Positions 7,667 to 18,073 are shown, counted from the first letter of the stretch. The stretch: DNA of 38,913 nt from Burkholderiales bacterium (GCA_016000195.1 JAECRO010000026.1:1-38913), one strand, 5' to 3'. Numbers and translations: made by a program. The notes: a model not told the origin generated them from the sequence alone.

Positions 7667-7725
7667 TGGGCCGGGCTGCCGGTTTACCCGGATGCTGTGG
7701 CTGATGTTTTTTCGCTGATTTTTAA

Positions 7726-7781
7726 GCGTTTTAAGGCTTTTGCGCATTCTGCACCTGCGCTGACAGCTATTGTTTTTATAG
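7726..7781 (+). repeat. Dispersed double-hairpin repeat, copy B
   Basis: Same order as copy A: a GCGTTTTAAGGC leader, a degraded first hairpin (GCGCATTCTGCACCTGCGC), then CTATTGTTTTTATAG (7767-7781). The stop codon of the ada-alkA gene (7776-7778, minus strand) lies inside its second hairpin. Confidence 0.85.
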
Positions 7782-9311
7782 CGCTATCGGCATTTCCAAT
7801 ACGGACGCTGTGACAGGCGAAACGTCCAGCAGGCCGCTCCAGGCGCGGATTACGGCGTAGCTGCGCCACGGCTTCCAGCAGGTTGATGCCAGTTCGGCGT
7901 GCCGGGCCGGATTTTTCAGCGCCTGCACGCCCAGCGCCTTATGCAAGGCCACGTCGCCGGCCGGAAACGCGTCGGGCCAGCGCAGCGCGCGCAGGGCGAT
8001 GTATTGCGCCGTCCAGTCGCCGATGCCGGGCAGCGCCTTGAGCTGCGCGAGGGTGGCGCTGACATCGGCGCTGGCGTTGAGCTGCAGGCGCTTGTCGGCG
8101 ACGGCCTGCGCGATGGCCACGATAGCGGCCTGGCGCTGCCTGACGATGCCGAGCTGGCCCAGCGCGTCGCCGCTGGCGGCGGCCAGCACGGCGGGCGCCG
8201 GAAACAGCCGGCTCAAGCGCGGCCACGGGGTTTCAATCGGCGCGCCGAGCAGGTCAACCAGGCGCTGCGCCAGCGTGCGCGCCGCCGCCACCGTGATTTG
8301 CTGGCCCAGCACCGCCCGAACGGCCAGCTCATAGCCATCAAGCCCGCCGGGAACCCGCAAGCCATCGCCGCCCGGAAAGCTGGCGTGCAGCACGCTGTTG
8401 ATGGTCGCCGGGTCGGCGTCCAGGTCAAACATCGCGCGCACCCGGCGAATCACCAGCGGCAGCACGCCCAGCAGCGAGTCGCTGACGCGCAGCACCAGCT
8501 GGCAGCGCGCCTCGTCAAACCGGGCGAGCAGCCAGCCGGCATGCGGTTTTCCGCCAGATTCGATGCCAAATGTCCTGCCTGCGCATGGCTGGCCTGCATC
8601 AGCAGCTATGAATTCAATAGTGTCGATGCTGCGCTTGCCGATGAACGCCAGCATCGCCGCCACGTCATAAGGCGGGCGGTAGCCAAGCCGCACGGTGATG
8701 GCTTCGCTGGTTGGCCCGCTGCCCTGGCGGCGCAGTTGCGTCGGGTTCAGGTGGTAGTGCTGCGCAAACGCGGCATTGAAGCGGCGAACGCTGGCAAAGC
8801 CGCTCATCAGGGCCACCTGCGTGACGGGCAAATCGGTATCGGCCAGCAACTGCTTGGCCGTCAGCAGGCGCCGCGTCTGCAGGTATTGCAGCGGCGTGAC
8901 GCCAAACTGCGCCTCGAAAATCCGCCGCACATGGCGGCTGCTCACGCCCAGCCGCGCGGCCAGCTTTTCGACGGATGGGGCTTCATCGCGCCAGCTGTCG
9001 GGCTCATCGAGCAGGCGGGCCGCCTGGTGCGCCAAGATATAAGACGCGTCCTGAATCGACCAGGCCACCGAATGCGGCGCCATCTCGGGCCGGCAGCGCA
9101 GACAGGGGCGAAAACCCGCGCTTTCGGCCTGCGCCGCGTGGCCGAAGAAGCGGCAGTTCTCGCGCCTGGGCGTTCTGACGCTGCAGACCGGGCGGCAGTA
9201 GATGCCGGTTGAAGTCACGCCGGTGAAGAAACGGCCGTCGAAACGCGCGTCCTTCGCCTTCAGGGCGAGGTAGCAGTCATCGTCTGCCAGCAGGGCGGTT
9301 GTCGTGGTCAT
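7776..9311 (-). CDS. Ada N-terminal / AraC / AlkA fusion: DNA-3-methyladenine glycosylase II
   Basis: A 511-residue protein of three parts. Residues 1-80 are the Ada zinc domain that takes methyl groups from DNA phosphotriesters: C39, C43, C70 and C73 match the four Ada zinc cysteines. Residues about 95-200 are an AraC-type HTH (TPLQYLQTRRLLTAKQLL). Residues about 205-505 are an AlkA glycosylase with the helix-hairpin-helix LPGIGDWTAQYIALRAL and catalytic Asp453 in FPAGDVAL. It should sense methylation damage, activate transcription, and excise 3-methyladenine and related bases. The Ada C-terminal O6-methyltransferase is absent and encoded separately by ogt. Repeat C inserts about 20 residues in frame at 231-250, and repeat B supplies the last codon and stop, so the C-terminus is probably not ancestral. 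ATG at 9311; no strong ribosome site. Confidence 0.92.
   Translation of the reverse strand: MTTTTALLADDDCYLALKAKDARFDGRFFTGVTSTGIYCRPVCSVRTPRRENCRFFGHAAQAESAGFRPCLRCRPEMAPHSVAWSIQDASYILAHQAARLLDEPDSWRDEAPSVEKLAARLGVSSRHVRRIFEAQFGVTPLQYLQTRRLLTAKQLLADTDLPVTQVALMSGFASVRRFNAAFAQHYHLNPTQLRRQGSGPTSEAITVRLGYRPPYDVAAMLAFIGKRSIDTIEFIAADAGQPCAGRTFGIESGGKPHAGWLLARFDEARCQLVLRVSDSLLGVLPLVIRRVRAMFDLDADPATINSVLHASFPGGDGLRVPGGLDGYELAVRAVLGQQITVAAARTLAQRLVDLLGAPIETPWPRLSRLFPAPAVLAAASGDALGQLGIVRQRQAAIVAIAQAVADKRLQLNASADVSATLAQLKALPGIGDWTAQYIALRALRWPDAFPAGDVALHKALGVQALKNPARHAELASTCWKPWRSYAVIRAWSGLLDVSPVTASVLEMPIAL
8562..8620 (+). repeat. Dispersed double-hairpin repeat, copy C (inside ada-alkA)
   Basis: Diverged copy with CCTGCCTGCGCAT-type first arm, then CAGCAGCTATGAATTCAATAG (CTAT-N7-ATAG at 8606-8620). 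It is read on the minus strand as part of ada-alkA without breaking the frame, adding roughly IEFIAADAGQPCAGRTF to the start of the AlkA domain. Confidence 0.7.
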
Positions 9312-9394
9312 GCGGCGATGATACGGCGCGAACTTGATGGCGACTGGCCGTTTCCGGACCCGTCAAACGCAGCCCGTGCCACGTCACACCGGCG

Positions 9395-10900
9395 TTATTC
9401 GCGCCGGTACAGCTCGCCAAACCGGGCCAGCAGCCCGGCATGCACGGGCTGCACCTGGCCCCACGTAAAGCGCCATTCCCAGTAGCCTTCGCCCTGGCCG
9501 GGCAGGTTCATGCGGTGTTCGGCGCCCAGGCCCAGCACATCCTGCAGCGGGTGGATGGCCGTGTCGGCGACGCTGGCGCAGGCGGCGCGGATCAGCTGCC
9601 AGTGGATGTCCTGGCCGTCGCCCGTGCCCAGGTAGTCCAGCACCTGCTGGCGCAGCGCGGGCGAGGCCTCGGCCCACCAGCCTTGCGTGGTGTTGTTGTC
9701 GTGGGTGCCGGTATAGACGACCGTGTTGCTGTCGAAGTTGTGCGGCAGGTAGGCGTTGGTGTTGTCGAAGGCAGCATCCTCGCCAAAGGCGAACTGCAGG
9801 ATGCGCATGCCGGGCAGGCTGAATTCATGGCGCAATGCGTCCACGTCGGGCGTGATGACGCCGAGGTCTTCGGCAATGATGGGCAGCTCGCCCAATGCCG
9901 CTTCGATGGCATGGAACAGCGCTGCGCCGGGGCCGGGCAGCCAGCGGCCCCGGATGGCGTTGGGCTCGCTGGCCGGGATTTCCCAGTAGCCGGCAAAGCC
10001 CCGGAAATGGTCGATGCGAACGATGTCCACCAGCTCGAAAATGCGCCGCACGCGCTCGATCCACCAGGCATAGCCCTCGGCCGCATGCGCGCTCCAGCGG
10101 TACAGCGGATTGCCCCAGCGCTGGCCGGTGGCGCTGAAAAAATCGGGCGGCACGCCGGCGATGACCGTGGCGCGGCCGTCGGCGTCGAGTTCGAACAGTT
10201 CCTGGCGGGCCCAGACTTCGGCGCTCTGGCTGGCGATGAAAATCGGCGCGTCGCCGACGATTTTGACGCCGCGCTCGTTGGCATAGGCGCGCAGCTTTTT
10301 CCATTGCCTGAAAAAGCACCACTGGCCGAATTTCCAGAAGGCGATACGTTCGGCATGTTTGGCGCCGGCCTGCTGCAGGGCCTGCGCGTCACGGCGGGCC
10401 AGCGGCGCGGGCCAGTCGCACCAGTCGAGCCCGCTGTGAATTTCCGCCAGCGTCATGAACAGGGCGTAGTCCTCCAGCCAGACGGCGTGGTGCAGGCAGA
10501 AGGCGGCGTAGTCCACCTGGTCGGCGGCGCTGATATTTTGCGCAAAGCGGGCGGCGGCCTTTTGCAGCCGCGCCATGCGCCAGGGCACCACGGCACCGAA
10601 GTGGACGCGCGCATCGCTGAAGCCGGCGTCGGGCAGCAAGTCGGCGTCGTCCAGCCAGCCTTGCAGTCGCAGCTCGGCCAGGTCGATCAGCAGCAGGTTG
10701 CCGGCAAAGGCCGAGCTGCTCATGTAGGGCGAGTTGCCGGGGCCGATGCCGCCCAGCGGCAGGATCTGCCAGAGCCTTTGCCTGGCCGTGACCAGCCAGT
10801 CCACGAAGTGACAGGCGGCCGGGCCAAGGTCGCCGCAGCCATGCGGGCCGGGCAGGGAAGTGGGATGCAGCAGCACGCCGCTGGCGCGGGGAAAGGTCAT
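9395..10900 (-). CDS. malQ: 4-alpha-glucanotransferase (amylomaltase)
   Basis: A 501-residue GH77 enzyme that transfers maltosyl and longer units between alpha-1,4-glucans and releases glucose, recycling the short chains left by glycogen breakdown. Family marks include ASGVLLHPTSLPGPHGCGDLG at the start, the nucleophile Asp in DIVRIDHFRGF, the acid Glu in IIAEDLGVITP and the third Asp in YTGTHDNNT. The frame is open up to 10987, but the 29 extra codons translate a repeat (SRLRGNDG-type), so the ATG at 10900 is the start. It is the last gene of the minus-strand glycogen arm, 187 bp after glgX, a gap filled by a MITE-like element that may weaken or alter its co-transcription. Confidence 0.95.
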   Translation of the reverse strand: MTFPRASGVLLHPTSLPGPHGCGDLGPAACHFVDWLVTARQRLWQILPLGGIGPGNSPYMSSSAFAGNLLLIDLAELRLQGWLDDADLLPDAGFSDARVHFGAVVPWRMARLQKAAARFAQNISAADQVDYAAFCLHHAVWLEDYALFMTLAEIHSGLDWCDWPAPLARRDAQALQQAGAKHAERIAFWKFGQWCFFRQWKKLRAYANERGVKIVGDAPIFIASQSAEVWARQELFELDADGRATVIAGVPPDFFSATGQRWGNPLYRWSAHAAEGYAWWIERVRRIFELVDIVRIDHFRGFAGYWEIPASEPNAIRGRWLPGPGAALFHAIEAALGELPIIAEDLGVITPDVDALRHEFSLPGMRILQFAFGEDAAFDNTNAYLPHNFDSNTVVYTGTHDNNTTQGWWAEASPALRQQVLDYLGTGDGQDIHWQLIRAACASVADTAIHPLQDVLGLGAEHRMNLPGQGEGYWEWRFTWGQVQPVHAGLLARFGELYRRE

Positions 10901-10939
10901 GGTGAAGAAGTCGCCTTGGCGGTTTAGGAGTTGGCTATA

Positions 10940-11074
10940 AATAACTTCCCGTCCGTCATTCCCGCGAAGGCGGGAATCCAGCGACACGGGCTGAAGCGCT
11001 CAAACGAGTCTGGAGACCCGCCCCCGATCAGGTCGAGGGCAGGCTCTTCGCGGGTATGACGCAGGGAAGTTATT
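10940..11074. mobile_element. MITE-like element with terminal inverted repeats (135 bp)
   Basis: The left end AATAACTTCCCGTCCGTCAT and the reverse complement of the right end, AATAACTTCCCTGCGTCAT, match over about 29 bp with two or three differences, continuing into CCCGCGAA on both sides. The interior contains the palindrome ATTCCCGCGAAGGCGGGAAT (10958-10977), also found at 22358. It has no coding capacity, and no target duplication can be seen. It sits between malQ and glgX. It could fold into a long hairpin in the transcript. Confidence 0.7.
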
Positions 11075-11087
11075 GCTGACAGCATCC

Positions 11088-13175
11088 TTAGAAAGTAATA
11101 ACGGCGCCGGCCGCCACCAGCAGCATCAGGCTGCGGGCGCCCAGCCGCAAGGCGGCTTCGCCTTGCCCCTGCCAGCGGGTCATGCCGCGCGAATGGGTGG
11201 TGTCCAGCACCGCCTGCCAGACGCCGGCGGGCAGCATGAAGTCATGGTCTTCGGCATCGGGGTTGACCAGCAGCAGCAGCGGCGCCCGGGCCCGGCCGGG
11301 CTGGCCGATCAGGCAGCCGAGCACGCGCTCGCTGTTGTCGTTCCAGGCCTGGCCCTGCAAGGCCTCGCCGCTGCTATGCAGCCACGACAAATCATGCAGG
11401 CCCAGCGTGTCACTCAAGCCGCTGTACCAGTGGTTGCCAAACGGAAGCAGCTGGCGGCGCAGCGACAGCACCCAGGCGGTGAAGTCGATGAGCCCGTCGT
11501 CGGCCTGCGCCCAGGCTATCCAGGTGATCTCGTTGTCCTGGCAGTACGGGTTGTTGTTGCCGCGCTGGCTGTGGCCGAGTTCATCGCCCGCGCACAGCAT
11601 CGGCGTGCCCTGCGCCAGCAGCGTGGTGGCCAGCAGGGCGCGCTGCAGCCGGCCGCGCAGGTGGTTGATCTGCGGCTCGTCGGTCGGTCCTTCGGCGCCC
11701 AGGTTGTTGCTCAGGTTGTTGCCGTGGCCGTCGCGGTTGTCCTCGCCGTTGGCTTCGTTGTGGCGCTCGTTGTAGCTCACCAGGTCGGCCAGGGTGAAGC
11801 CGTCGTGCGACACCACGTAATTGACCGACACGCCAGGCGCCCGGTGGCGCGGCTGGTACAGGTCTGACGAGGCGCACAGGCGCAGCGCAAAGTCGCCGCG
11901 CGAACGGGCGTTGTCGTCGTCCTGCAGCCAGAAGCCGCGCATCGCGTCGCGGAAATGGTCGTTCCATTCGAGCCAGCCGCGCGGAAAGTTGCCGACCTGG
12001 TAGCCGCCCGGGCCGATGTCCCACGGCTCGGCAATCATCTTGACCTGCGACAGCACCGGGTCCTGCGCCACGGCGGTGAAAAAGGCGCCGTTGGACTCGA
12101 AGCCGTGGTCGCCCCGGCCCAGCACCGGCGCCAGGTCGAAGCGAAAGCCATCGACATGCATCTCGCTGACCCAGTAGCGCAGGCTGTCCATGACCAGCTG
12201 CAGCACACGGGGCTGGCGGATGTCCAGCGTGTTGCCGCAGCCGCTGTGGTTCTCGAAGGCGGCGGGCGACTCGGGCGGATGCCGGTAGTAGCTGGCGTTG
12301 TCGAGCCCGCGAAAGCTCAGGGTGGGGCCGTCTGCGCCCGACTCGGCGGTGTGGTTGAACACCACGTCGAGCAGCACCTCGATGCTCTGGGCATGCAGGG
12401 TCTTGACCATGGCGCGGAATTCGTCGCGGGCATTCAGCCCGTCCTGGCCGGATGCCAGCCGGGTACTGGCTGCAAAGAAAGCCAGCGTGTTGTAGCCCCA
12501 GTAGTTGTGCAGCCCCATGCCCGCCAGCCGCTCCTCATCAAGCGCATAGTGAACCGGCAGCAGGCTGACGCTGGTCACGCCCAGGCGCTGCAGATGCGCC
12601 ACCGAGGCCGGATGCGCCAGCCCGGCGTAGCTGCCGCGCAGGGCTTCGGGCACCTTGGGGTTGAGTTTGGAAAAGCCCTTGACGTGCAGCTCGTACAGCA
12701 CCGTGTCCTGCAGCGGCACGCACGGCGGCAGGTCGCCTTCCCAGTCGAAACTGTCATGCACCACACTGGCCTTGAGCGCGAAGGCGGCACTGTCATGCGT
12801 GTCCATGTGCAGCGGATGCTGGCGGTCGGCGCCGAAGTGTTCATCGCGCCATTCAAAATGGCCGACCACCTCGCGCGCATAGGGGTCGAGCAGCAGCTTG
12901 TGGTGGTTGAACAGATGGCCCCGGTCGGGCCGCCACAGGCCATGGGCGCGCAGGCCGTAGATCAGGCCGGGCGAGGCGCCGAGCAGGTAGCCGTGCCAGA
13001 CATCGTTGGTGTGGACGGGCAGCATCAGGCGGCTGAGTTCCACGGCGCCGGCCTCGTCGAACAGGCACAGCGCCATGGCCTGCGCATGCGCCGAGAACAC
13101 CGCGAAGTTCACGCCGTAGCCGTCCCAGGTGGCGCCCAGCGGCCAGGGGCGGCCGGGTAGCAGGGCGGGTTTCAT
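11088..13175 (-). CDS. glgX: Glycogen debranching enzyme (isoamylase type)
   Basis: A 695-residue GH13 enzyme that cuts alpha-1,6 branches left after phosphorylase action. The N-terminal CBM48 domain begins with [20 protein letters not shown]. The (beta/alpha)8 barrel has DVVFNHTAE, the nucleophile Asp in [14 protein letters not shown], the acid Glu in [15 protein letters not shown] and the HD pair in [18 protein letters not shown]. The insertion [12 protein letters not shown] is typical of GlgX. The chosen ATG at 13175 overlaps the glgB stop as ATGA (13172-13175), a mark of translational coupling. The frame continues upstream inside glgB, but that part is a shadow. It is third in glgP-glgB-glgX-malQ. 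Confidence 0.95.
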   Translation of the reverse strand: MKPALLPGRPWPLGATWDGYGVNFAVFSAHAQAMALCLFDEAGAVELSRLMLPVHTNDVWHGYLLGASPGLIYGLRAHGLWRPDRGHLFNHHKLLLDPYAREVVGHFEWRDEHFGADRQHPLHMDTHDSAAFALKASVVHDSFDWEGDLPPCVPLQDTVLYELHVKGFSKLNPKVPEALRGSYAGLAHPASVAHLQRLGVTSVSLLPVHYALDEERLAGMGLHNYWGYNTLAFFAASTRLASGQDGLNARDEFRAMVKTLHAQSIEVLLDVVFNHTAESGADGPTLSFRGLDNASYYRHPPESPAAFENHSGCGNTLDIRQPRVLQLVMDSLRYWVSEMHVDGFRFDLAPVLGRGDHGFESNGAFFTAVAQDPVLSQVKMIAEPWDIGPGGYQVGNFPRGWLEWNDHFRDAMRGFWLQDDDNARSRGDFALRLCASSDLYQPRHRAPGVSVNYVVSHDGFTLADLVSYNERHNEANGEDNRDGHGNNLSNNLGAEGPTDEPQINHLRGRLQRALLATTLLAQGTPMLCAGDELGHSQRGNNNPYCQDNEITWIAWAQADDGLIDFTAWVLSLRRQLLPFGNHWYSGLSDTLGLHDLSWLHSSGEALQGQAWNDNSERVLGCLIGQPGRARAPLLLLVNPDAEDHDFMLPAGVWQAVLDTTHSRGMTRWQGQGEAALRLGARSLMLLVAAGAVITF

Positions 13176-15361
13176 GCGGTCCATTCGAGCAGCACCGTGG
13201 CCAGCGGCGGCAGGGTCAGCAGGAGGGAATGCGGCTGGCCGTGCCAGCCCACGGGCTCCGCCGTGGCGGCGCCCAGCGGCGTGCCCAGGTTGCTGCCGCC
13301 GTAGTGGGCCGAGTCGGTGTTGAGCCGCTCGCGGTATTCGCCGGGCCGGGGCACGCCGACGCGGTAAGCCGTCTGCACGGTGGGGGTGAAGTTGCAAACC
13401 ACCAAAATAAAATTCCTTGTGCCGGTGCCGCGCCGGATGAAGCCGAACACCGAATGCGCCGCATCCCGGTGGTCCATCCATTCAAAACCGGCGGGGTCAA
13501 AGTCGAGCTGAAACAGTGCCGGGGTGGCGCGGTAGAGCTGGTTCAGGTCGCGCACCAGCCGCTGCACGCCGGCGTGGCGCGGGTCGTCCAGCAGGTGCCA
13601 GTCCAGGCTCTGGTCGTGGTTCCATTCGCGCAGCTGCGCGAACTCGCAGCCCATGAACAGCAGCTTCTTGCCGGGGTGGCCGAACATGAAGCCCAGGTAG
13701 GCCCGCAGGTTGGCGAACTGCTGCCAGCGGTCGCCGGGCATCTTGCCCAGCAGCGAGCCCTTGCCATGCACCACCTCGTCGTGCGAGATCGGCAGCACGA
13801 AGTTTTCGCTGAAGGCGTAGGTGAGGCCGAAAGTCATCTCGTTCTGGTGATGCTGGCGATGCACCGGGTCGCGCGCCATGTACTGCAGCGTGTCGTGCAT
13901 CCAGCCCATGTTCCACTTGTAATGAAAACCCAGGCCGCCGGTGTAAGTGGGGTGCGACACGCCCGGAAACGAGGTGGACTCTTCGGCCATGGTGACGGCT
14001 TCGGGGCGTTCGTTGCCAATCACTTCGTTCATGCGCTTGAGAAAGGCGATGGTTTCCAGGTTCTCGCGCCCGCCGTGCCGGTTGGGAATCCATTCGCCGG
14101 GCTGGCGGCTGTAGTCGCGGTAGAGCATCGACGCCACCGCATCAACGCGCAGGCCATCGACGCCAAAGCGTTCCAGCCAGTACAGGGCGTTGCCGATCAG
14201 GAAGTTGCGCACCTCGGTGCGGCCCAGGTTGTAGATCAGCGTGTTCCAGTCGGTGTGAAAGCCTTCGCGCGGGTCGGCGTATTCATACAGAGGCGTGCCG
14301 TCGAAGTTGCCCAGCCCGTGGGCGTCGGCCGGAAAGTGCGCCGGCACCCAGTCCAGCAGCACGCCCAGGCCCGCCGCATGGCAGCGCGCGATGAAGCGGA
14401 CCAGGCCGTCGGCATCGCCAAACCGCGCGGTCGGCGCATACAGGCCGATGGGCTGATAACCCCAGGAGCCGTCAAACGGATGCTCGCTGATCGGCAGCAG
14501 TTCGAGGTGGGTAAAGCCCATGTCCAGCGCATACGGCACCAGCTGGTTGGCCAGCTCGTCCCAGGTCAGCCAGCGCTGCCAGCCGTTCGCCGGGTCAAGA
14601 ATGCGCCGCCACGAACCCAGGTGGACTTCGTAAATGCTGAGGGGCGCATCCAGCGCGTTGGCCTGCCGGCGCGCGTCCGACGATGGCTGGAGCGCGGGCA
14701 TGGCGGCGACGATGCTGGCCGTGGCCGGGCGCAGTTCGGCTTGCCGCGCATACGGGTCAGCGCGGGCGGGCAGCACCTGGCCGTTGGCGGCCAGAATTTC
14801 ATATTTGTAACGGGCGCCCATTTCCACGCCGGGCAGGAAAATTTCCCAGACGCCGCACTCTGGCCGCAAGCGCATCGGGTGGCGCCGGCTGTCCCAATAA
14901 TTGAAGTCGCCCACCACGCTGACGCGCGCGGCATGCGGCGCCCACACGGCAAAGCTGGCGCCGGCCACGCCGCCCATCACGCGCTGGTTGGCGCCCAAAA
15001 TCTCATACGGCCGCAGGTGCGTGCCTTCGCCGAGCAGCCAGACATCGACCTCGCCCAGCACCGGCCCGAAGCGGTAGGGGTCTTCGATCAAGGCCGTCTG
15101 GTAGTTGTCCCACTGCACCTGCAATCCGTAAGCCGCCGGCACCGGCAGCGCCAGAACGCCTTCGAAAAATCCGTCGGGATGGTGTTTCTCAAGCATGCCG
15201 AGCCGATGGCCCGAGCAGGCATCAATCACCTCGACCTGCCGGGCATTGGGCAGGAAGGCGCGGATGGACACGCCGCCGTCCTGCGCATGCGGGCCCAGCA
15301 CCGAGAACGGGTCGCCGTGGCGGGCGCTGCAAATCAGGTCGATATCGAGCGGGTTCAGCAT
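13172..15361 (-). CDS. glgB: 1,4-alpha-glucan branching enzyme
   Basis: A 729-residue GH13 enzyme that makes the alpha-1,6 branches of glycogen. It has the full two-domain N-terminus of long GlgB proteins (start [19 protein letters not shown]), then CBM48 ([20 protein letters not shown]), then the barrel with the nucleophile Asp in [17 protein letters not shown], the acid Glu in [13 protein letters not shown] and [14 protein letters not shown]. The ATG at 15361 is preceded by GAGGA and gives the standard N-terminus; the longer frame to 15532 overlaps glgP in a non-homologous way. It starts 10 bp after the glgP stop and overlaps glgX by 4 bp. Confidence 0.96.
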   Translation of the reverse strand: MLNPLDIDLICSARHGDPFSVLGPHAQDGGVSIRAFLPNARQVEVIDACSGHRLGMLEKHHPDGFFEGVLALPVPAAYGLQVQWDNYQTALIEDPYRFGPVLGEVDVWLLGEGTHLRPYEILGANQRVMGGVAGASFAVWAPHAARVSVVGDFNYWDSRRHPMRLRPECGVWEIFLPGVEMGARYKYEILAANGQVLPARADPYARQAELRPATASIVAAMPALQPSSDARRQANALDAPLSIYEVHLGSWRRILDPANGWQRWLTWDELANQLVPYALDMGFTHLELLPISEHPFDGSWGYQPIGLYAPTARFGDADGLVRFIARCHAAGLGVLLDWVPAHFPADAHGLGNFDGTPLYEYADPREGFHTDWNTLIYNLGRTEVRNFLIGNALYWLERFGVDGLRVDAVASMLYRDYSRQPGEWIPNRHGGRENLETIAFLKRMNEVIGNERPEAVTMAEESTSFPGVSHPTYTGGLGFHYKWNMGWMHDTLQYMARDPVHRQHHQNEMTFGLTYAFSENFVLPISHDEVVHGKGSLLGKMPGDRWQQFANLRAYLGFMFGHPGKKLLFMGCEFAQLREWNHDQSLDWHLLDDPRHAGVQRLVRDLNQLYRATPALFQLDFDPAGFEWMDHRDAAHSVFGFIRRGTGTRNFILVVCNFTPTVQTAYRVGVPRPGEYRERLNTDSAHYGGSNLGTPLGAATAEPVGWHGQPHSLLLTLPPLATVLLEWTA

Positions 15362-15371
15362 GCAACCGTCC

Positions 15372-17804
15372 TCAGTGCGTGGCGGGCTCAATGTTCCAGA
15401 TGTCGCGGGCGTATTCCCGGATCGTCCGGTCGGAAGAAAACACGCCCATGCCCGCCACGTTGGCAATCGCCCGCTGGCACCACTGCGCCGGCTGGCGGTA
15501 CAGCGCATCGACCCGCAACTGGGTGGCGACATACGACTCGTAGTCGGCCAGCAGCAGGTAATGGTCGCCGCCCCAGAGCAGCGAATCGACCAGCGCGCGG
15601 TAGCGCCCCGGCTCGCCTGGCGAGAACTGGCCGCCGGCTATCGCGTCGAGCACGCCTTTGAGCGCGGGCAGGCTTTCGTAGTAGCGCATGGGCTGGTAGC
15701 CGCTTTGCTGCAGCGCATGCACCTCGGGCGTTTTCAGGCCGAAGATGAAGATGTTGTCGTCGCCCACGTTCTGCCGGATCTCGATGTTCGCGCCGTCGTC
15801 GGTGCCGATGGTCAGCGCGCCGTTCAGCGCCAGCTTCATGTTGCCGGTGCCCGAGGCTTCGGTGCCGGCGGTGGAAATCTGCTCCGACAGGTCGGCGCCC
15901 GGCATGATGACTTCGGCCACCGACACGCCGTAGTTGGGCACGAACACCAGCTTGAGCTTGCCCTTGATGCGCGCGTCCTTGTTGATGACGCTGCCGACAT
16001 CGTGAATCAGCCGGATGATGGACTTGGCCGTGTGGTAGCTCGATGCCGCCTTGCCGGCGAAGATCACGGTGCGCGGCACCCAGTCGGCGCCCGGGTTCGC
16101 CAGGATCGCCTGGTAGCGCGTCACCACATGCAGCAGGTTGAGCAGCTGGCGCTTGTACTCGTGAATGCGCTTGACCTGCACGTCGAACAAAGCGTCGGGG
16201 CTGACGGCAATGCCCGTGGTGCGCTCGATAGAGGCCGCCAGCCGGGCCTTGTTGGCGCGCTTGATGGCCATGAACCTGCCCTGAAAATCGGCGTCAAGGC
16301 GGTATTCACCCAGCCGCTTGAGCTGGTCCAGGTCCAGCCGCCAGCGGCTGCCCAGCGTGCTGTCCAGCAGGCTTGAGAGCTGCGGATTGGCCTGCGCCAG
16401 CCAGCGCCGGGGCGTCACGCCGTTGGTCATGTTGGTGAAGCGCTCCGGCCACAGGTCGGCGAAGTCGGCAAAGATGGTTTTGACCAGCAAGTCCGAATGC
16501 AGCGCCGACACGCCGTTGACCTTGTGGCTGCCGACCACCGACAGATGCGCCATGCGCACCCGGCGCTCGCCGTGCTCGTCGATCAGCGACAGGCGCGCCA
16601 GGTAGGCGTTGTCGCCCGGACGGTGGCGCGCCGCCAGCTCCAGGAACTCCTTGTTGATGCGGAAAATGATTTCCAGGTGGCGCGGCAGCACATGCTGTAT
16701 CAGGCTGACCGGCCAGGTCTCCAGCGCCTCGGGCATCAGCGTGTGGTTGGTGTACGAGAAGGTCTTGCCGCACAGCGTCCAGGCCGCGGCCCATTCCATC
16801 TGGTGCTCGTCGCACAGCAGGCGCATCAGCTCGGCCACGCCGATGGCGGGGTGGGTGTCGTTCAGGTGAATCGCGACCTGCTCGGCCAGGTTGTCCAGGC
16901 CCGGATGCTCGTCCAGGTGGCGCTTGACCAGGTCCTGGATCGACGCGGCAACAAAGAAATACTCCTGTTTCAGCCGCAGCTCGCGCCCGGCGGGCGTGCT
17001 GTCGTTGGGGTAGAGCACCCAGGAAATGTTCTCGAATTCATTCTTGGTGCTGGCGGCGCGCGCGTAGTCGCCGGTGTTGAAGGCGCTCAGGTCAATATGC
17101 GCCGGCGCCACGGCTTTCCACAGGCGCAGCGTGCTGACCAGCGGCGTGCCGTGGCCGGGCACCACCATGTCGTAGGCCTTGGCCGCGACTTCGCCGGCAT
17201 GGCGCCAGATGGGCGTGCCGTTCAGGTGCTCCACCCAGCCGCCGAAACGCACCGGGTAGGTGATGCCGGCACGCGGGAATTCCCACGGCGTGCCGTCCTG
17301 CAGCCAGGGGTCGGGGTATTCGACCTGCGCGCCGTTCTGGATTTCCTGCGCGAACATGCCGTATTCATAGCGGATGCCATAGCCGAACGAGGGCAGGCCC
17401 AGCGTCGCCATCGAGTCCAGGAAGCAGGCCGCCAGCCGGCCCAGGCCGCCGTTGCCCAAAGCGGCATCGGGCTCGCGGTCGGCCACGTCTTCGAGGGTTT
17501 GCGCATGCTGCATCAGGCCCTGCGCGGCGCCGCCGGTCAGACTCAGGGCGGCCAGGGCGTTGGACAGCGTGCGGCCCATCAGGAATTCCATCGACAGATA
17601 GACCACCCGGCGGGCCTTGGCGGCACGCTGGTGCGCCTGCGTTTCAACCCAGCGCTGGGAGAGCTGCTGGCGCGCCACCTGGGCAACGGCCTGCATCAGG
17701 TCGGTCTGGGTGGCGTCTTCGGAGGCCACGCCGACGGTGCAGAGAAGATGCTCTTCGATCTGGGCCGCCAGGGCATGCTTGGCGATGGGTGGGTTCAGGT
17801 TCAC
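15372..17804 (-). CDS. glgP: Glycogen/maltodextrin phosphorylase
   Basis: An 810-residue GT35 enzyme that releases glucose-1-phosphate from the ends of alpha-1,4-glucan chains. Clear marks are [16 protein letters not shown], the [17 protein letters not shown] loop, and the pyridoxal-phosphate lysine in [14 protein letters not shown] (K657). The start is GTG at 17804, supported by an AAGGA ribosome site seven bases upstream. It is the first gene of the minus-strand arm and divergent from glgC across 269 bp. Product flow links it to the mutase at 20961, which turns glucose-1-P into glucose-6-P. Confidence 0.96.
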   Translation of the reverse strand: MNLNPPIAKHALAAQIEEHLLCTVGVASEDATQTDLMQAVAQVARQQLSQRWVETQAHQRAAKARRVVYLSMEFLMGRTLSNALAALSLTGGAAQGLMQHAQTLEDVADREPDAALGNGGLGRLAACFLDSMATLGLPSFGYGIRYEYGMFAQEIQNGAQVEYPDPWLQDGTPWEFPRAGITYPVRFGGWVEHLNGTPIWRHAGEVAAKAYDMVVPGHGTPLVSTLRLWKAVAPAHIDLSAFNTGDYARAASTKNEFENISWVLYPNDSTPAGRELRLKQEYFFVAASIQDLVKRHLDEHPGLDNLAEQVAIHLNDTHPAIGVAELMRLLCDEHQMEWAAAWTLCGKTFSYTNHTLMPEALETWPVSLIQHVLPRHLEIIFRINKEFLELAARHRPGDNAYLARLSLIDEHGERRVRMAHLSVVGSHKVNGVSALHSDLLVKTIFADFADLWPERFTNMTNGVTPRRWLAQANPQLSSLLDSTLGSRWRLDLDQLKRLGEYRLDADFQGRFMAIKRANKARLAASIERTTGIAVSPDALFDVQVKRIHEYKRQLLNLLHVVTRYQAILANPGADWVPRTVIFAGKAASSYHTAKSIIRLIHDVGSVINKDARIKGKLKLVFVPNYGVSVAEVIMPGADLSEQISTAGTEASGTGNMKLALNGALTIGTDDGANIEIRQNVGDDNIFIFGLKTPEVHALQQSGYQPMRYYESLPALKGVLDAIAGGQFSPGEPGRYRALVDSLLWGGDHYLLLADYESYVATQLRVDALYRQPAQWCQRAIANVAGMGVFSSDRTIREYARDIWNIEPATH

Positions 17805-18001
17805 GGCAGTATCCTTTCGAGGTTCGGCAGACAGGCAGGGCTACCAGCAAGGAGCGGGCCAGTCGTCAAATTCGGTTGATTCTCGCATGCGCAAAACCGC
17901 TGGCCGGCGGCCTTCAAGCACCCGATGGTTCGGCAGCGGGTGCATGTCAGGCGAGGCGCTGGTTCAGCATCGATCCACCTTTCGGGCACCCCTAAAACGG
18001 C

Positions 18002-18029
18002 TTGTCTGCGCAGGCTCCGGTATTAAGAT
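18002..18029 (+). promoter_or_regulatory. Candidate glgC promoter in the glgP-glgC divergent region
   Basis: TTGTCT (18002-18007), a 16-bp spacer and TAAGAT (18024-18029) match the sigma-70 consensus four of six at each box. Transcription would start near 18036, leaving a short leader to glgC. For the opposite glgP arm no convincing boxes are visible. The remaining 17805-18001 holds no gene or clear repeat. Confidence 0.35.
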
Positions 18030-18073
18030 GGTGAGGCCCTTTTCCCTTCATAACCCCCCATCTCACGGACACC

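Noticed and set aside
10901-10987. N-terminal extension of malQ
   Set aside because: The extra codons translate the ATTCCC palindrome (SRLRGNDG-type residues). The family start follows at 10900.
13229-15661. Plus-strand frame of 810 codons opposite glgB
   Set aside because: Same kind of shadow. The opposite strand encodes a complete branching enzyme with catalytic residues.
17805-18001. Search for a glgP promoter in the divergent region
   Set aside because: A TTGACG box can be seen on the minus strand, but at a 17-bp distance only TGGTAG follows, so I do not call it.
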